Shown: positions 1 to 9,234 of the stretch, piece after piece
Layout: each line of letters begins with the position of its first letter
How positions within the stretch are numbered: position 1 is the stretch's first letter
DNA from: JBDRKN01 sp043813955
Lineage (GTDB): Bacteria; Patescibacteriota; Patescibacteriia; Patescibacteriales; Patescibacteriaceae
Reading direction: 5' to 3'
Assembly (NCBI GenBank): GCA_043813955.1
Contig: JBDRKN010000019.1
Span: 1-43,603, forward strand
DNA length: 43,603 nucleotides
Program-made: the position numbers and the translations under genes
Notes under the pieces: model-generated
What the model was told of the DNA's origin: nothing
Database searches by the model: none
The model's input: only the letters and a program-made list of their open reading frames with translations

Positions 1-2
1 TG

Positions 3-1202
3 CTTACTGCTGACCAGCATGACAGCGATCGCGTTGCTATTGAAATAGATGAATGCCGAAATATGGGAATTGAAGTTAAGCAGCCTGATATTAATCAGTC
101 TTTTAATTCTTTTACTGTAGTAACCAGCGGCACAGAGATTAACAAGGAAGCAGGCCAGGCAGAGGAGTCAAAAATAATCCGTTTTGGACTAAAAGCTATT
201 AAGAATGTAGGCGAGCATATTGCTGAAGTCGTTATTGCTGAACGCAAGGCTAATGGACCCTATAAGGATATTACAGATTTATTAGAGCGAATAGATGACA
301 AGGATTTGAATAAAAAATCTTTAGAAAGCTTTATTAAATGCGGAGCTTTTGACAAATTTGGAGAGCGAGGAAAATTTTTAGCCAATATTGAAAATCTGCT
401 TCAATTTAGCAGGGATATAAGCAAGAGCAAGATTACTAACCAGGTAAGTTTGTTTTTTGACGCGCCAAATCTTGAAGTAGCTCATAGGGTTAAGCTGGAT
501 CCTGCAGAGCCAGTAAGCAATGCTGAAAAATTATCCTGGGAAAAGGAATTATTAGGATTATATATAAGCGAACATCCATTTAATGAGTATAAAAAGCAAT
601 TATCTGATATTGCAATTCCATTATCTGAGCTTGCTCAGCATAATGGCAAGTCTGATGTTAATGTGGCAGGGGTAATTGTTGATATTAAAAGCATTCTGAC
701 GCGCAAGAACGAGCGAATGCTGTTTGTAAAAATTGAGGATGGCGTTGATAATGTAGAGATTTTGGTTTTTCCAAGACTGCTTAAAGACACTGCTGAAATA
801 TGGCAGGAAGGCGAAGCTGTTATATGCCAGGGTACTGTTTCTGACAAGGATAATGAGATAAAGGTTTTGGTCAACAAAGCAGCTAAGCTGTCATTAAATA
901 ATTTGGGCCAGGACTTGCAAAAGTTTAAGAAAATAGCAGTTGCAAATAACAAAAATGAACTCAAGGCCCAGCCATTTAGCCAGCCGTTAAAGCTGGTAGC
1001 AGAGCAGGCTGTTTTAAAAAAAGAATTATTAATAGATCTTAAACAGCTTTTGAATAAATTTCCAGGCAAAAGCAAGGTTTATTTAAAAATAGTCAGTGGT
1101 GATAAGTACAAGATAGTGCAGGGAGAGATAGAGGTTGATAATAATGAGAAATTGAGGAATAATATCATAGATCAATTTAAAAATTTAATTCAAGTAATTT
1201 AG
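3..1202 (+). CDS. dnaE: DNA polymerase III alpha subunit, C-terminal part (5' truncated by window)
   Basis: Catalytic subunit of the replicative DNA polymerase. The reading frame is already open at base 3 with the typical DnaE stretch LTADQHDSDRVAIEIDEC, so the Met at 63 is internal and the gene begins outside the window. About 399 residues are visible. Near residues 60-115 lies the helix-hairpin-helix part (RFGLKAIKNVGEHIAEVV, then GPYKDITDLLERI). The conserved linker LSWEKELLGLYISEHPF follows, then an OB-fold near residues 218-290 (VNVAGVIVDIKSILTRKNER onward). The PHP and palm domains are upstream and not seen. It is followed after 67 bp by tyrS on the same strand, with no clear terminator between. 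The family call is secure. Confidence 0.96.
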   Translation, partial: LTADQHDSDRVAIEIDECRNMGIEVKQPDINQSFNSFTVVTSGTEINKEAGQAEESKIIRFGLKAIKNVGEHIAEVVIAERKANGPYKDITDLLERIDDKDLNKKSLESFIKCGAFDKFGERGKFLANIENLLQFSRDISKSKITNQVSLFFDAPNLEVAHRVKLDPAEPVSNAEKLSWEKELLGLYISEHPFNEYKKQLSDIAIPLSELAQHNGKSDVNVAGVIVDIKSILTRKNERMLFVKIEDGVDNVEILVFPRLLKDTAEIWQEGEAVICQGTVSDKDNEIKVLVNKAAKLSLNNLGQDLQKFKKIAVANNKNELKAQPFSQPLKLVAEQAVLKKELLIDLKQLLNKFPGKSKVYLKIVSGDKYKIVQGEIEVDNNEKLRNNIIDQFKNLIQVI

Positions 1203-1269
1203 TTTATTTTTACCTTGATATTATTGAAAATATGTGGTAATTTTAAATTAAACAATTAATATTATTACT

Positions 1270-2478
1270 ATGCCTAAAGTTATTACAGACAATGAGCGCA
1301 TCTCTGAGGTTTTGGAACGGGGAGTGGAAAAAATTTATCCTGATAAAAAACAGCTAAAAGAATTATTATTATCAGGCAAGAAGATAAGGCTGTATTGCGG
1401 ATTTGATCCCAGTTCGCCATCTTTGCATATTGGCAATGCTATCCAGATTAATAAATTAGCTCAGTTTCAGGCTTTAGGCCATGAAGTTATTTTTTTAATA
1501 GGTGATTTTACAGGAATGATAGGCGATCCTACTGACAAAGATTCTGTAAGAAAAAAAATAACAAGAGAAGAGGCTGTTAATAACAGCCAGAATTATCAGC
1601 AGCAGGCTGGGGCTTATTTGAATTTTGAAGGCAATAATTCTGCGCAGATTATGTATAACAGCGAATGGCATGATAAGATGAATTTTGCTGAGCTTATTGA
1701 ACTAAGCTCTAATTTTACAGTTCAGCAGATGATACAGCGAGGAATGTTTCAGGAAAGGCTTAAGCAGGAAAAGCCTATTTATCTGCATGAATTTTTATAC
1801 CCATTAGCTCAGGCATATGACAGCGTATCTATGAATGTTGATTTGGAAGTTGGTGGAAATGACCAGATGTTTAATATGCTCGCTGGCCGTGATTTAATGA
1901 AGGCTTTGAGCAAGAAGGATAAGTCTGTAATGACTTTAAGATTATTGGCTGATGCGCATGGTGATAAAATGGGCAAGACAACTGGCAATGCCCTGTTCTT
2001 AGATACTGATCCAAATAATATGTATGGTATTCTCATGTCATGGCCAGACGAGGTAATTGGCTTAACTTTTGAGCTGTGTACTAAATTACCCTGGCTAGAA
2101 GTAAAGGAAATCCAAAAACAGTTGAAAGATAATTCAGTTAATCCGCGTGATTTGAAAATGAAATTAGCTTTTGAAATTACTAACATTGTTCATGGCCAGG
2201 ATAAAGCTAATCAAGCCCAGGAGTATTTTAAGAGTACAGTTCAGAACAAGGAAGCGCCTGATGACGTTTGTGAAGTAAAAGCAGATAAAGGAACTACTAT
2301 ATTAGATGCTGTCATTAAGGCAATGGACGGGCAAAAATCTAATAATGATATAAGGAGGCTGTTTGATCAGGGCGGAGTTACTGTTGATAACAAAAAAATT
2401 ACTGACGTTAAGGCTGAAGTTCAAGAAGGGATTTACAAAGTTGGAAAAAGGAATTGGTTTAAGGTTAAAATTAATTAA
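1270..2478 (+). CDS. tyrS: Tyrosyl-tRNA synthetase
   Basis: Class I aminoacyl-tRNA synthetase that charges tRNA-Tyr. At 402 aa it has the usual full length. The tyrosine pocket and HIGH region are YCGFDPSSPSLHIGNA, with the HIGH variant HIGN at residues 53-56. The KMSKS loop appears as KMGKT at residues 233-237, a common TyrRS variant. A C-terminal S4-like RNA-binding region (about residues 340-402, with DIRRLFDQGGVTVDNKKI) is present. The ATG at 1270 has no evident ribosome-binding site, like most core genes here. It sits between dnaE and a small unknown gene on the same strand. Confidence 0.97.
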   Translation: MPKVITDNERISEVLERGVEKIYPDKKQLKELLLSGKKIRLYCGFDPSSPSLHIGNAIQINKLAQFQALGHEVIFLIGDFTGMIGDPTDKDSVRKKITREEAVNNSQNYQQQAGAYLNFEGNNSAQIMYNSEWHDKMNFAELIELSSNFTVQQMIQRGMFQERLKQEKPIYLHEFLYPLAQAYDSVSMNVDLEVGGNDQMFNMLAGRDLMKALSKKDKSVMTLRLLADAHGDKMGKTTGNALFLDTDPNNMYGILMSWPDEVIGLTFELCTKLPWLEVKEIQKQLKDNSVNPRDLKMKLAFEITNIVHGQDKANQAQEYFKSTVQNKEAPDDVCEVKADKGTTILDAVIKAMDGQKSNNDIRRLFDQGGVTVDNKKITDVKAEVQEGIYKVGKRNWFKVKIN

Positions 2479-2505
2479 TTTTATTTAATATTCAGGAGAT
2501 TGAAA

Positions 2506-2997
2506 ATGGAAGAAAATGAAATTATTCGTTCATTAAAAAAACATTGTAATACGAGTTCTGACTTTCAAGATTTGCTTAAGGAAAGAATAGCAAATCAAGC
2601 ATTGATTGCTATTAAAATGCAACCGCATATTAGCTCTTCGCGAGATTTGTCAATTGATGCGTCTATATTCATGCATGAGATAGATTATAGTAAAATATCT
2701 CAAAATTTATTTTTTATCTTTTTTAAAAGATTTGCTATTAATAAAGCATCTAAGCTGTTAGCCGCAAGAATAATTGAAAAATTGCATGGAAACAATGAAG
2801 AGCTTAATGGTTTTACGATTTTTAATCATAAGTTTTTCGTTAATGGTATTGATAAAGAGATTGATATCTTGCCTAGGTCTGTTCCAAAAAAAATCGGCAA
2901 AATAATTGCTAAGGAACTTTTATTAAAATTCAATATAATAAAATTTGCAACAGATAACTCTTATAATAAATTTGGATATAAATTCATTAGAGTATAA
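2506..2997 (+). CDS. Hypothetical protein, 163 aa
   Basis: I do not recognise this family. An in-frame TTG lies 6 bases upstream, but the ATG at 2506 is preferred because AGGAGA at 2494-2499 sits at ideal Shine-Dalgarno spacing. The protein is lysine-rich with a net basic C-terminal half (RSVPKKIGKIIAKELLLKF) and no signal peptide or membrane segment, so it is probably cytoplasmic and helical. It lies 27 bp after tyrS, could be co-transcribed with it, and ends directly at a strong terminator hairpin. A clear Shine-Dalgarno is unlike the neighbouring core genes and may mark accessory origin. Confidence 0.7.
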   Translation: MEENEIIRSLKKHCNTSSDFQDLLKERIANQALIAIKMQPHISSSRDLSIDASIFMHEIDYSKISQNLFFIFFKRFAINKASKLLAARIIEKLHGNNEELNGFTIFNHKFFVNGIDKEIDILPRSVPKKIGKIIAKELLLKFNIIKFATDNSYNKFGYKFIRV

Positions 2998-3028
2998 AAA
3001 AAACGGACATAAAATATGTCCGTTTTTC
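2998..3028. terminator. Bidirectional intrinsic terminator
   Basis: A 9-bp perfect stem, ACGGACATA (3003-3011) and TATGTCCGT (3015-3023), has a 3-base loop and is flanked by A and T runs on the two sides. It lies between the convergent 2506-2997 gene and gyrB and can serve both. Confidence 0.88.
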
Positions 3029-3035
3029 TATATCC

Positions 3036-6000
3036 TTAAATATCTAAATTTTCTACTTTCTTAGCATGAGTTTGAATAAAGTGCTTGCGAGGAGCAACAT
3101 CTCCTCCCATGAGCATTTCAAAAGTTTCATTAGCTTTAGCTATATCTTCTACAGTTACTTTTTTCATAATTCGTTTTTCAGGATCCATAGTAGTTTCCCA
3201 TAATTGGATTGGATTCATTTCTCCAAGACCTTTGTATCGCTGTATATTTATTCTAACGCCTGTTTTAATCTTCTCATCCTCATCCTCAGCAGGAGATTCT
3301 ACTACTTCAAGCTTGGAAGAGCCAAGCTTTTTTAAAATGGTTTCTTTTTCATTTTCAGTATATGCATAATATATATCATTGCCTTTTTTAATTTGATAAA
3401 GAGGAGGCTGGGCAATATATAGATGTCCGTTTTTAATCAAATCATAAAAGTGCCTAAAAAATAGAGTCAGCAATAATGTTCTGATATGGGACCCGTCAAC
3501 ATCAGCATCAGTCATGATAATAACCTTATGATACCTTAATTTTTCCAAATCAACCTGGTCTCCAATATTCATGCCCATAGCAATAACCAGATTTTTAATC
3601 TCATTATTGGCAAGCATCTTGTCCAGCCTGGCGCGCTCAACATTAAGAATTTTGCCTCTTAAAGGCAGAATGGCTTGGAATTTTCTGTTTCTGCCTTGTT
3701 TGCTAGAGCCTCCGGCAGAATCTCCTTCCACAATATATAATTCGCATTCTTCAGGCTTTCTAGAAGAGCAGTCAGATAATTTTCCAGGCAGAGTCATTCC
3801 CTCTAAAGCCCCTTTTCTTAAAATAGTGGCCCTGGCAGTTCTGGCTGCCATTCTTGCCTGAGCTGAAATAATGCATTTGCCAATAATAGCTTCTGCCTGT
3901 TTTGGATTTTCCTCTAAGAAGTTGGTAAAAGCATCTCCAAATACCTGTTCAACATAGGTTTTTATTTCCGCATTGCCTAATTTACCCTTGGTCTGGCCCT
4001 CAAACTGCGGATCAGTTAATTTTACTGATATAATAGCGGTAAGACCTTCCCTTACGTCATCGCCAGTAAGGTTTGCCTCCTTGTCCTTGAGTATATTTTT
4101 ACTTCTAGCGTAATTATTTAGAGTTCTTGTTAAAGCAGTGCGAAAGCCGACTAAATGAGTGCCTCCATCTGGATTAATAATATTATTAGCAAAGCACATC
4201 ACGATTTCATTATAGCCTTCATTATATTGCAAAGCGACTTCTACTCTGGAATTATTGACTTCCTTGTCAACATAGAAGATAGTTTCATTCTTTACTACAT
4301 TATTGCGGTGCAAGGATTTAATATATGTTTTAATGCCTCCGTCAAAATAGAATTGGTAGCTCTTTTTCCTATGTCCAGTCCTTTCATCATTAAGCTTTAT
4401 TTTAATGCCTTTTGTAAGATAGGCTTGCTGCCTTAGGCGGTCAAGAATATTGCCCCAGTCAAATTCAATAGTTTCAAAAATAGAAGAGTCAGGCATAAAG
4501 GTCATGACTGTGCCTGTTTTTTTGCTAATTCCAGTAGCTTTGACTTTTTTAAGAGGCTTGCCTTGTTTATATTCCTGGGTCCAGATTTTGCCGTCTCTAT
4601 GAACTTCAGCCTTCATATATTCAGATAAGGCATTAACAACGCTAACGCCAACTCCGTGAAGTCCTCCAGATACTTTGTATCCGCCCTGGCCAAATTTGCC
4701 TCCAGCATGCAGCTTGGTCATCACAGTTTCTAAAGCAGACACCTTGGTTGTTTTATGAATATCAATTGGAATGCCTCGGCCGTTGTCTGATACTTCAACC
4801 ATGCCGTTTTTCAACAGAGTGGCTGTGATTTCATCGGCAAAACCAGCCATGGCTTCGTCGACGGAATTATGAGCTACAATAGGAGCATAGCCGGCAATAA
4901 AATTTTCGCCTTGCGGCACGGAAAAATCATATACCCATTCATGGCAATAAGGAATTTTTTTTATTTTTACCACTTTAAGAACGCCAAGATCTGATTCTAT
5001 AAAACGGTTAATATCAGGATAAACAACAACACGTTCAAGTTGTTGGAGAGCTACAGCCTTTTTAGCAGTAACGCCGCCGTGCGTATCAAGGCTAATGCGA
5101 TAAGGTTTATTCCAGAATATTTTAATAAAAGTTTCTTCAGAAGGAATTCGGTTAATATATGAGGAATTTATATTCCAATAGAAGTCCAGCCGCCAAGCTT
5201 CGCTGCTTTCGATTATCTGAGTTTTTATTTTGTTATGATAATTTAGTGTTATTTTTCTATTTTTATTTTTTTCCTTCATTTTGTTTGCTGAAAAGGTTTT
5301 TCCTAAAGAAAAAAGCAGATAACTTAAACCGTCAATAAGGGTTTTGCTTGCAGATACGGCTGTGAATTTAGAGCGCTCTTCTGCTGAAAGGCTTGTTTTT
5401 TTAATAAGATGTTCTATGAAAATTCTTGTGGGATAACCGTCTCCTGCAAGATAAGCAATTAAATAACGTTCACGGAGAAATGGATCAACATTCCAAATAA
5501 GTTGAGGTATTTTTTTCCAATGGCTTGAGTTTCCGGCATCAAAAACTTTTTGAAACAGAAGAGAAACTAAGAGTGAATCAATTTGAATTGTTCTTGCTGT
5601 TTCATGAACATAATGCGGCTTTGTTTTATAACCAAAAACTTGGCTTATAAGATCAACAGTATAATTAATAAGTTCTTCTTCATGAGAGCCAAAACTCCAA
5701 ACTACTCTATTAGTTTTACCCATAAATGCCGTGCCTTCAGCAGTATAAAGGCCGAGTAATTCAATAAGCTGTCGAGTTACAGGCATCTGCGCTGGCAAAG
5801 TAAAATCCGTCTTGCGTTTATTGCCAATACGGCAATTAATAAATCTTTTTTTAATATCTTGAGGGAATTGTCGCCACAGATTAAAAGGTATATAATCAAA
5901 TCGCTTATAATCATTTAGAACATTAGCATAATGTTGAATATAATCTGTTTTTGCTACATAAGTTTTTACAATCTGTTTAATTTTTTCATCATTTAAAAAT

Positions 6001-6659
6001 TGTTTTCCTTTATAAATATTTATTTGTTTTGTTTCCTCTTTGCTTAATTTTTCAAGCTCTTCTAATAAATTAAGCTGCTCTATATATTTATCCAGCTCAA
6101 CAAAATTTTTCGGAGCTATTATATAACTTCCGACTTTGATTTCATTTCCTTTAATTGGAACAACCTGGCCTTCTTTTAAGGTAAAAAGTGAATGATAATC
6201 TGTAATTTCAATTTTGCGGTTATTTTGAAGAGTGATTTCCAAGATATCGCTATTTACTTTATGGCGAATTAAGCTTGAAATCGGAGACCATGAAAATTTA
6301 AGAGTCTGAGGATTAAAAGCAAGAGCCTTGATATCAAAACCAGAGCGTAGCGTTTCCATTGTTTTGCCGCGATTAACCAAGCAAGAATTTTTTTCAATAC
6401 TTTGGTTAATTATTTCGCCGATTTTTTTAAAATTAATTCGTCCGTTTTCCTTTATGAGCGTTGGCGTATCATAAGTCAATGAATTATCAATAACTTCATA
6501 AAATAGATGATGCAGGCCAGAAGCAGAGGTAGATCCAATATACATGCCAGGCCTTTTTCTGACTGGAGCAAGGCCTTCCAGAACTGTAATTGATTCAGCA
6601 TTATAGCTTGTATCATTTTTCTTTTTCACAGGTGTTTTATTTGTTTGTTTAGTAAGCAT
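3036..6659 (-). CDS. gyrB: DNA gyrase subunit B, intein-containing precursor
   Basis: ATPase subunit of DNA gyrase, which introduces negative supercoils with GyrA. The host protein starts with LEGLAPVRKRPGMYIGS and reaches the N-box EVIDN. It is then interrupted by an intein (4866-6482) and resumes at SVDEAMAGFADE. Further on come the ATP-lid region GGKFGQGGYKVSGGLHGVGV, the Toprim motifs EGDSAGG (about 3708-3728) and DADVDG (about 3495-3510), and the C-terminal QRYKGLGEMNP. Removing the intein leaves about 668 aa, normal for GyrB. The ATG at 6659 is preferred over an upstream TTG at 6680 that would add seven residues. ParE is a less likely alternative. A strong promoter lies at 6740-6768 on the minus strand, and the leader can fold into a terminator-like hairpin. 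Confidence 0.96.
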   Translation of the reverse strand: MLTKQTNKTPVKKKNDTSYNAESITVLEGLAPVRKRPGMYIGSTSASGLHHLFYEVIDNSLTYDTPTLIKENGRINFKKIGEIINQSIEKNSCLVNRGKTMETLRSGFDIKALAFNPQTLKFSWSPISSLIRHKVNSDILEITLQNNRKIEITDYHSLFTLKEGQVVPIKGNEIKVGSYIIAPKNFVELDKYIEQLNLLEELEKLSKEETKQINIYKGKQFLNDEKIKQIVKTYVAKTDYIQHYANVLNDYKRFDYIPFNLWRQFPQDIKKRFINCRIGNKRKTDFTLPAQMPVTRQLIELLGLYTAEGTAFMGKTNRVVWSFGSHEEELINYTVDLISQVFGYKTKPHYVHETARTIQIDSLLVSLLFQKVFDAGNSSHWKKIPQLIWNVDPFLRERYLIAYLAGDGYPTRIFIEHLIKKTSLSAEERSKFTAVSASKTLIDGLSYLLFSLGKTFSANKMKEKNKNRKITLNYHNKIKTQIIESSEAWRLDFYWNINSSYINRIPSEETFIKIFWNKPYRISLDTHGGVTAKKAVALQQLERVVVYPDINRFIESDLGVLKVVKIKKIPYCHEWVYDFSVPQGENFIAGYAPIVAHNSVDEAMAGFADEITATLLKNGMVEVSDNGRGIPIDIHKTTKVSALETVMTKLHAGGKFGQGGYKVSGGLHGVGVSVVNALSEYMKAEVHRDGKIWTQEYKQGKPLKKVKATGISKKTGTVMTFMPDSSIFETIEFDWGNILDRLRQQAYLTKGIKIKLNDERTGHRKKSYQFYFDGGIKTYIKSLHRNNVVKNETIFYVDKEVNNSRVEVALQYNEGYNEIVMCFANNIINPDGGTHLVGFRTALTRTLNNYARSKNILKDKEANLTGDDVREGLTAIISVKLTDPQFEGQTKGKLGNAEIKTYVEQVFGDAFTNFLEENPKQAEAIIGKCIISAQARMAARTARATILRKGALEGMTLPGKLSDCSSRKPEECELYIVEGDSAGGSSKQGRNRKFQAILPLRGKILNVERARLDKMLANNEIKNLVIAMGMNIGDQVDLEKLRYHKVIIMTDADVDGSHIRTLLLTLFFRHFYDLIKNGHLYIAQPPLYQIKKGNDIYYAYTENEKETILKKLGSSKLEVVESPAEDEDEKIKTGVRINIQRYKGLGEMNPIQLWETTMDPEKRIMKKVTVEDIAKANETFEMLMGGDVAPRKHFIQTHAKKVENLDI
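4866..6482 (-). mobile_element. GyrB intein, 539 aa, with LAGLIDADG homing endonuclease
   Basis: In-frame protein-splicing element inside gyrB, residues 60-598 of the precursor. Block A begins SLTYDTPTLI, with Ser as residue 1. The block B signature TDYH is in IEITDYHSLF. Block F is VYDFSVPQGENFIAG and block G ends IVAHN, followed by Ser as the +1 extein residue. A terminal His-Asn and a +1 Ser are the expected splicing residues. Two LAGLIDADG-like helices, LGLYTAEGTAF (about 5725-5757) and AYLAGDGYPT (about 5430-5465), point to a DOD-type homing endonuclease, which would drive spread into intein-free gyrB alleles. Using Ser at position 1 instead of the commoner Cys is seen in other inteins. 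Boundaries are exact from the sequence; activity is inferred. Confidence 0.95.
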
Positions 6660-6679
6660 AGTTTCACTAGTTTTAAACA

Positions 6680-6712
6680 AAAATACCCTTTAATTTTAGG
6701 GGATATTTTTGC
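6680..6712 (-). other. Hairpin with U-run in the gyrB leader
   Basis: Read on the minus strand, an A-rich arm with CCC pairs with GGGTATTTTT across an AT-rich loop and is followed by more T. It lies between the gyrB promoter and start codon, so it could act as an attenuator. It could also be chance in AT-rich DNA. Confidence 0.4.
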
Positions 6713-6739
6713 TTGTTTTTGCTTTAAATTACTACCTAT

Positions 6740-6768
6740 ATTGTAGCAGAAAAATAAATAAAAGACAA
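6740..6768 (-). promoter_or_regulatory. Sigma70-type promoter for gyrB
   Basis: On the minus strand, TTGTCT (6763-6768), a 17-base spacer and TACAAT (6740-6745) match a housekeeping promoter. The predicted start near 6733 gives a leader of about 70 nt. Confidence 0.7.
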
Positions 6769-6787
6769 GTTTTAAAAACAGGCAAGT

Positions 6788-6817
6788 TTGGTTTTTTATA
6801 TTAAAATATGGTATAAT
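6788..6817 (+). promoter_or_regulatory. Promoter for the DUF3160 gene, followed by a leader hairpin
   Basis: TTGGTT (6788-6793), an 18-base spacer and a perfect TATAAT (6812-6817). The short leader consists almost entirely of an 8-bp inverted repeat, ATAGCTAA and TTAGCTAT with a 3-base loop (about 6822-6840), then a T run and the ATG at 6850. Confidence 0.6.
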
Positions 6818-6849
6818 AATCATAGCTAATTCTTAGCTATTTTTGGCTT

Positions 6850-9231
6850 ATGTTTATTGATAAAAATAGGCGAACTCAATTGCCAGAACAGCCGTTAAGC
6901 AGCAGCTTGATTGGTTTTTTTAAGCATAAAACAGGTTTAAAGATTGTAATCATTTCTTTGTCAGCTTTATTATTACTGGCTATTATTATTGTTTCCATGG
7001 CCTTAAGCAACAGAAACCGTGTAATTGTGCAAGAACCAGAGCCAGCAGACACAGAGCCATTGCCAGGCTTGCCAGACGCTGATAAGTCAAGCCTGTCATA
7101 TTTGCTTGGCGATAGTGATATTGATCAGTTTAAAGCTGAAGAGCTGGTATTTGGCGTTTTTTACAAACAGCCGGTTACTGAAATTGAAATCAAGAATCCA
7201 GGCATAAAACTTCCGTTCAATGTCAAAACTGATGCAGCAAATTATTACAGCATAACCAGGCATATTAATTTAGATGATGTGATTGAGGATTTGAATAATA
7301 ATGGCATGGCAGTAATTGACAATCCATTTTCTAAAGAAGCTAATGATTTTTACAGCGTATACCAATTGTTTAAGGAAAAAGATATACCGTTTTTAATAAC
7401 CAATGACTTTTTAATATATTATTACCAAAATAGCTTAAAATATATTTTTAAGCAGATTGAGACAGATGTTTTTTACAAAGATTTTTGGGATATTAGCAAA
7501 CAGCTGTTTGAAACAGCTGATAATAGGTATAGGGAAAGGTACAGCCGTTTAGGCATATTAAATGATCCATTATTAGAGGCAGAACGCTTGGAAGCAGCTT
7601 ATTTTGCAACAATGCTGGAGCTGCTCAAGCCAAAGCCTGATCAGATTCTTCCAGAAACAGACAAGGATTATGCTGATGAAACAAAGTTTACTGCCATTGA
7701 AGCCAAGTACTATGACTTTGAGCTGCCAGAATATCTGCAGCTTGATATTGAGCAGGAATTAGAACTTATTGCACAGGCAAAAAAAATTGCTGGCGATCCT
7801 GTAAGATCTCCAGCATTGCTCTATAATCGAGATTATGGAGATTTTATAATCCCAAATCAATATTTTGATAATGACAAGCTTCATAATTTTTATCTGGCAA
7901 ATAAATGGGCAAATTCTTTATTCCCGCTTTATTTTCAAAGCAATGACTGTGCTGACTGTCTTTTGGACAAAAATGATTGGGAAATCAACTTTATCGCAGC
8001 CCATTTGATTGCAAGCGATTTTGAATCTGATCAGGAAATAAAGAATAGGTGGGCAAAGATATACAAAGTGATTTCATATTTTAATGGCTTGCGCAATGAG
8101 CTTACTTATTTGCACTATAATAATGCTTTGACCAAGGCCTTTGGCTCTAAGGCAGATGTGACTCAGATTTTGGCTGCTAATAATCCTGAGCGTGAGAATA
8201 ATCTGGCAAAATTACAGCAGGATGTCGCTGGCTATGCTTTTGATTCAGCACAGGGAGGCTATGACAGAAATTCATTAGAGCAGAGAAAATATCAGGGGAT
8301 GCGAATGCTGCAGGAAAATTACTGGCCAGATAAATATATTCATGAGCAGTTAACCTTTGAGACTATAGGCCAGCATAATAGTTATAATAAGAAGGAAAAG
8401 AATCATGAGCTTACTTCAATGTGCTTACCGCAAGCTAACCAAACTATGCGCTGTCGAGGAACAGGTTTTGATATTGTTAATATTGTTTTTAATGAAGATT
8501 TGAATAGCCATTTTTATGCTTTTAGAAATAGCGATTACCAATTCTATAATGAGCATTTAAATGAAGTAAAAAGCCATTTTAGCCATTTTGATAAAATTGA
8601 CTGGCATAACAGCGGTTTTTGGTCATCATTAGACATAGATCGCGTCCTGCTGGAAACAAGAAAAATTGGAGCGTTTCCATATACGCAGACAGATGCATGG
8701 ACAGCAATCAACTTAGATACAGCAGCTTCAGCCATGTTTAGCATGCAGCTTCCGGCTGATAAATGGGAATTGTCTTTTAGGCGCGAAGACAGCCTCCAGG
8801 CAGCAGATAATATAGTTAAATATAATTACGTTGAGCCAAATGTAGGCTTGGTTAATGAGCTTTTGGCAAATGCCCGCATGCTGTTTAAGACCTTATACAG
8901 TCTGGAATTGGTGCAAGCCAATGACCAGAAATTCAAGGAGTTGCTTACTGATTTGATTGAGATTAGGGGACTAATAGGAAAGGAATTGGTTGATGAGGAA
9001 TTTAATTATGATGACTGGCGCTTTATTAATGACCTTATAGGCAAGTATTATTTAACAGAAGAATCTGAAAAGATTGTGAAGATTAAATTTGTTGATCCGC
9101 AATCTGGCAAAGAATATTATTTACAGCAAAGTCTTGACAAAGTCCGATTATTAGTAGGAGTGCATTTTAATCAGAATAGAGAAGTGATAGTAATCGGCCC
9201 TATATTCAATTATGAGGAAATAAAGAAATAA
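6850..9231 (+). CDS. Membrane-anchored DUF3160-type protein, 793 aa
   Basis: Function unknown. A short cytoplasmic head is followed by one membrane helix at about residues 29-52 (IVIISLSALLLLAIIIV). The remaining roughly 740 residues would be outside the membrane. The region FLITNDFLIYYYQNSLKYIF resembles the conserved start of DUF3160, a family of large helical extracytoplasmic proteins common in Patescibacteria and some archaea. There is no recognisable catalytic motif. A Cys pair in CADCL may form a disulphide. The TAA is followed three bases later by the ATG of another single-span protein, so the two are probably co-transcribed and may work together. The family assignment is from memory of the pattern and should be treated as likely rather than certain. 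Confidence 0.72.
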   Translation: MFIDKNRRTQLPEQPLSSSLIGFFKHKTGLKIVIISLSALLLLAIIIVSMALSNRNRVIVQEPEPADTEPLPGLPDADKSSLSYLLGDSDIDQFKAEELVFGVFYKQPVTEIEIKNPGIKLPFNVKTDAANYYSITRHINLDDVIEDLNNNGMAVIDNPFSKEANDFYSVYQLFKEKDIPFLITNDFLIYYYQNSLKYIFKQIETDVFYKDFWDISKQLFETADNRYRERYSRLGILNDPLLEAERLEAAYFATMLELLKPKPDQILPETDKDYADETKFTAIEAKYYDFELPEYLQLDIEQELELIAQAKKIAGDPVRSPALLYNRDYGDFIIPNQYFDNDKLHNFYLANKWANSLFPLYFQSNDCADCLLDKNDWEINFIAAHLIASDFESDQEIKNRWAKIYKVISYFNGLRNELTYLHYNNALTKAFGSKADVTQILAANNPERENNLAKLQQDVAGYAFDSAQGGYDRNSLEQRKYQGMRMLQENYWPDKYIHEQLTFETIGQHNSYNKKEKNHELTSMCLPQANQTMRCRGTGFDIVNIVFNEDLNSHFYAFRNSDYQFYNEHLNEVKSHFSHFDKIDWHNSGFWSSLDIDRVLLETRKIGAFPYTQTDAWTAINLDTAASAMFSMQLPADKWELSFRREDSLQAADNIVKYNYVEPNVGLVNELLANARMLFKTLYSLELVQANDQKFKELLTDLIEIRGLIGKELVDEEFNYDDWRFINDLIGKYYLTEESEKIVKIKFVDPQSGKEYYLQQSLDKVRLLVGVHFNQNREVIVIGPIFNYEEIKK

Positions 9232-9234
9232 TGT

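Noticed and set aside
6626..6823. Minus-strand open frame overlapping the gyrB start
   Set aside because: It spans the gyrB promoter and leader, is AT-driven and has no family features.
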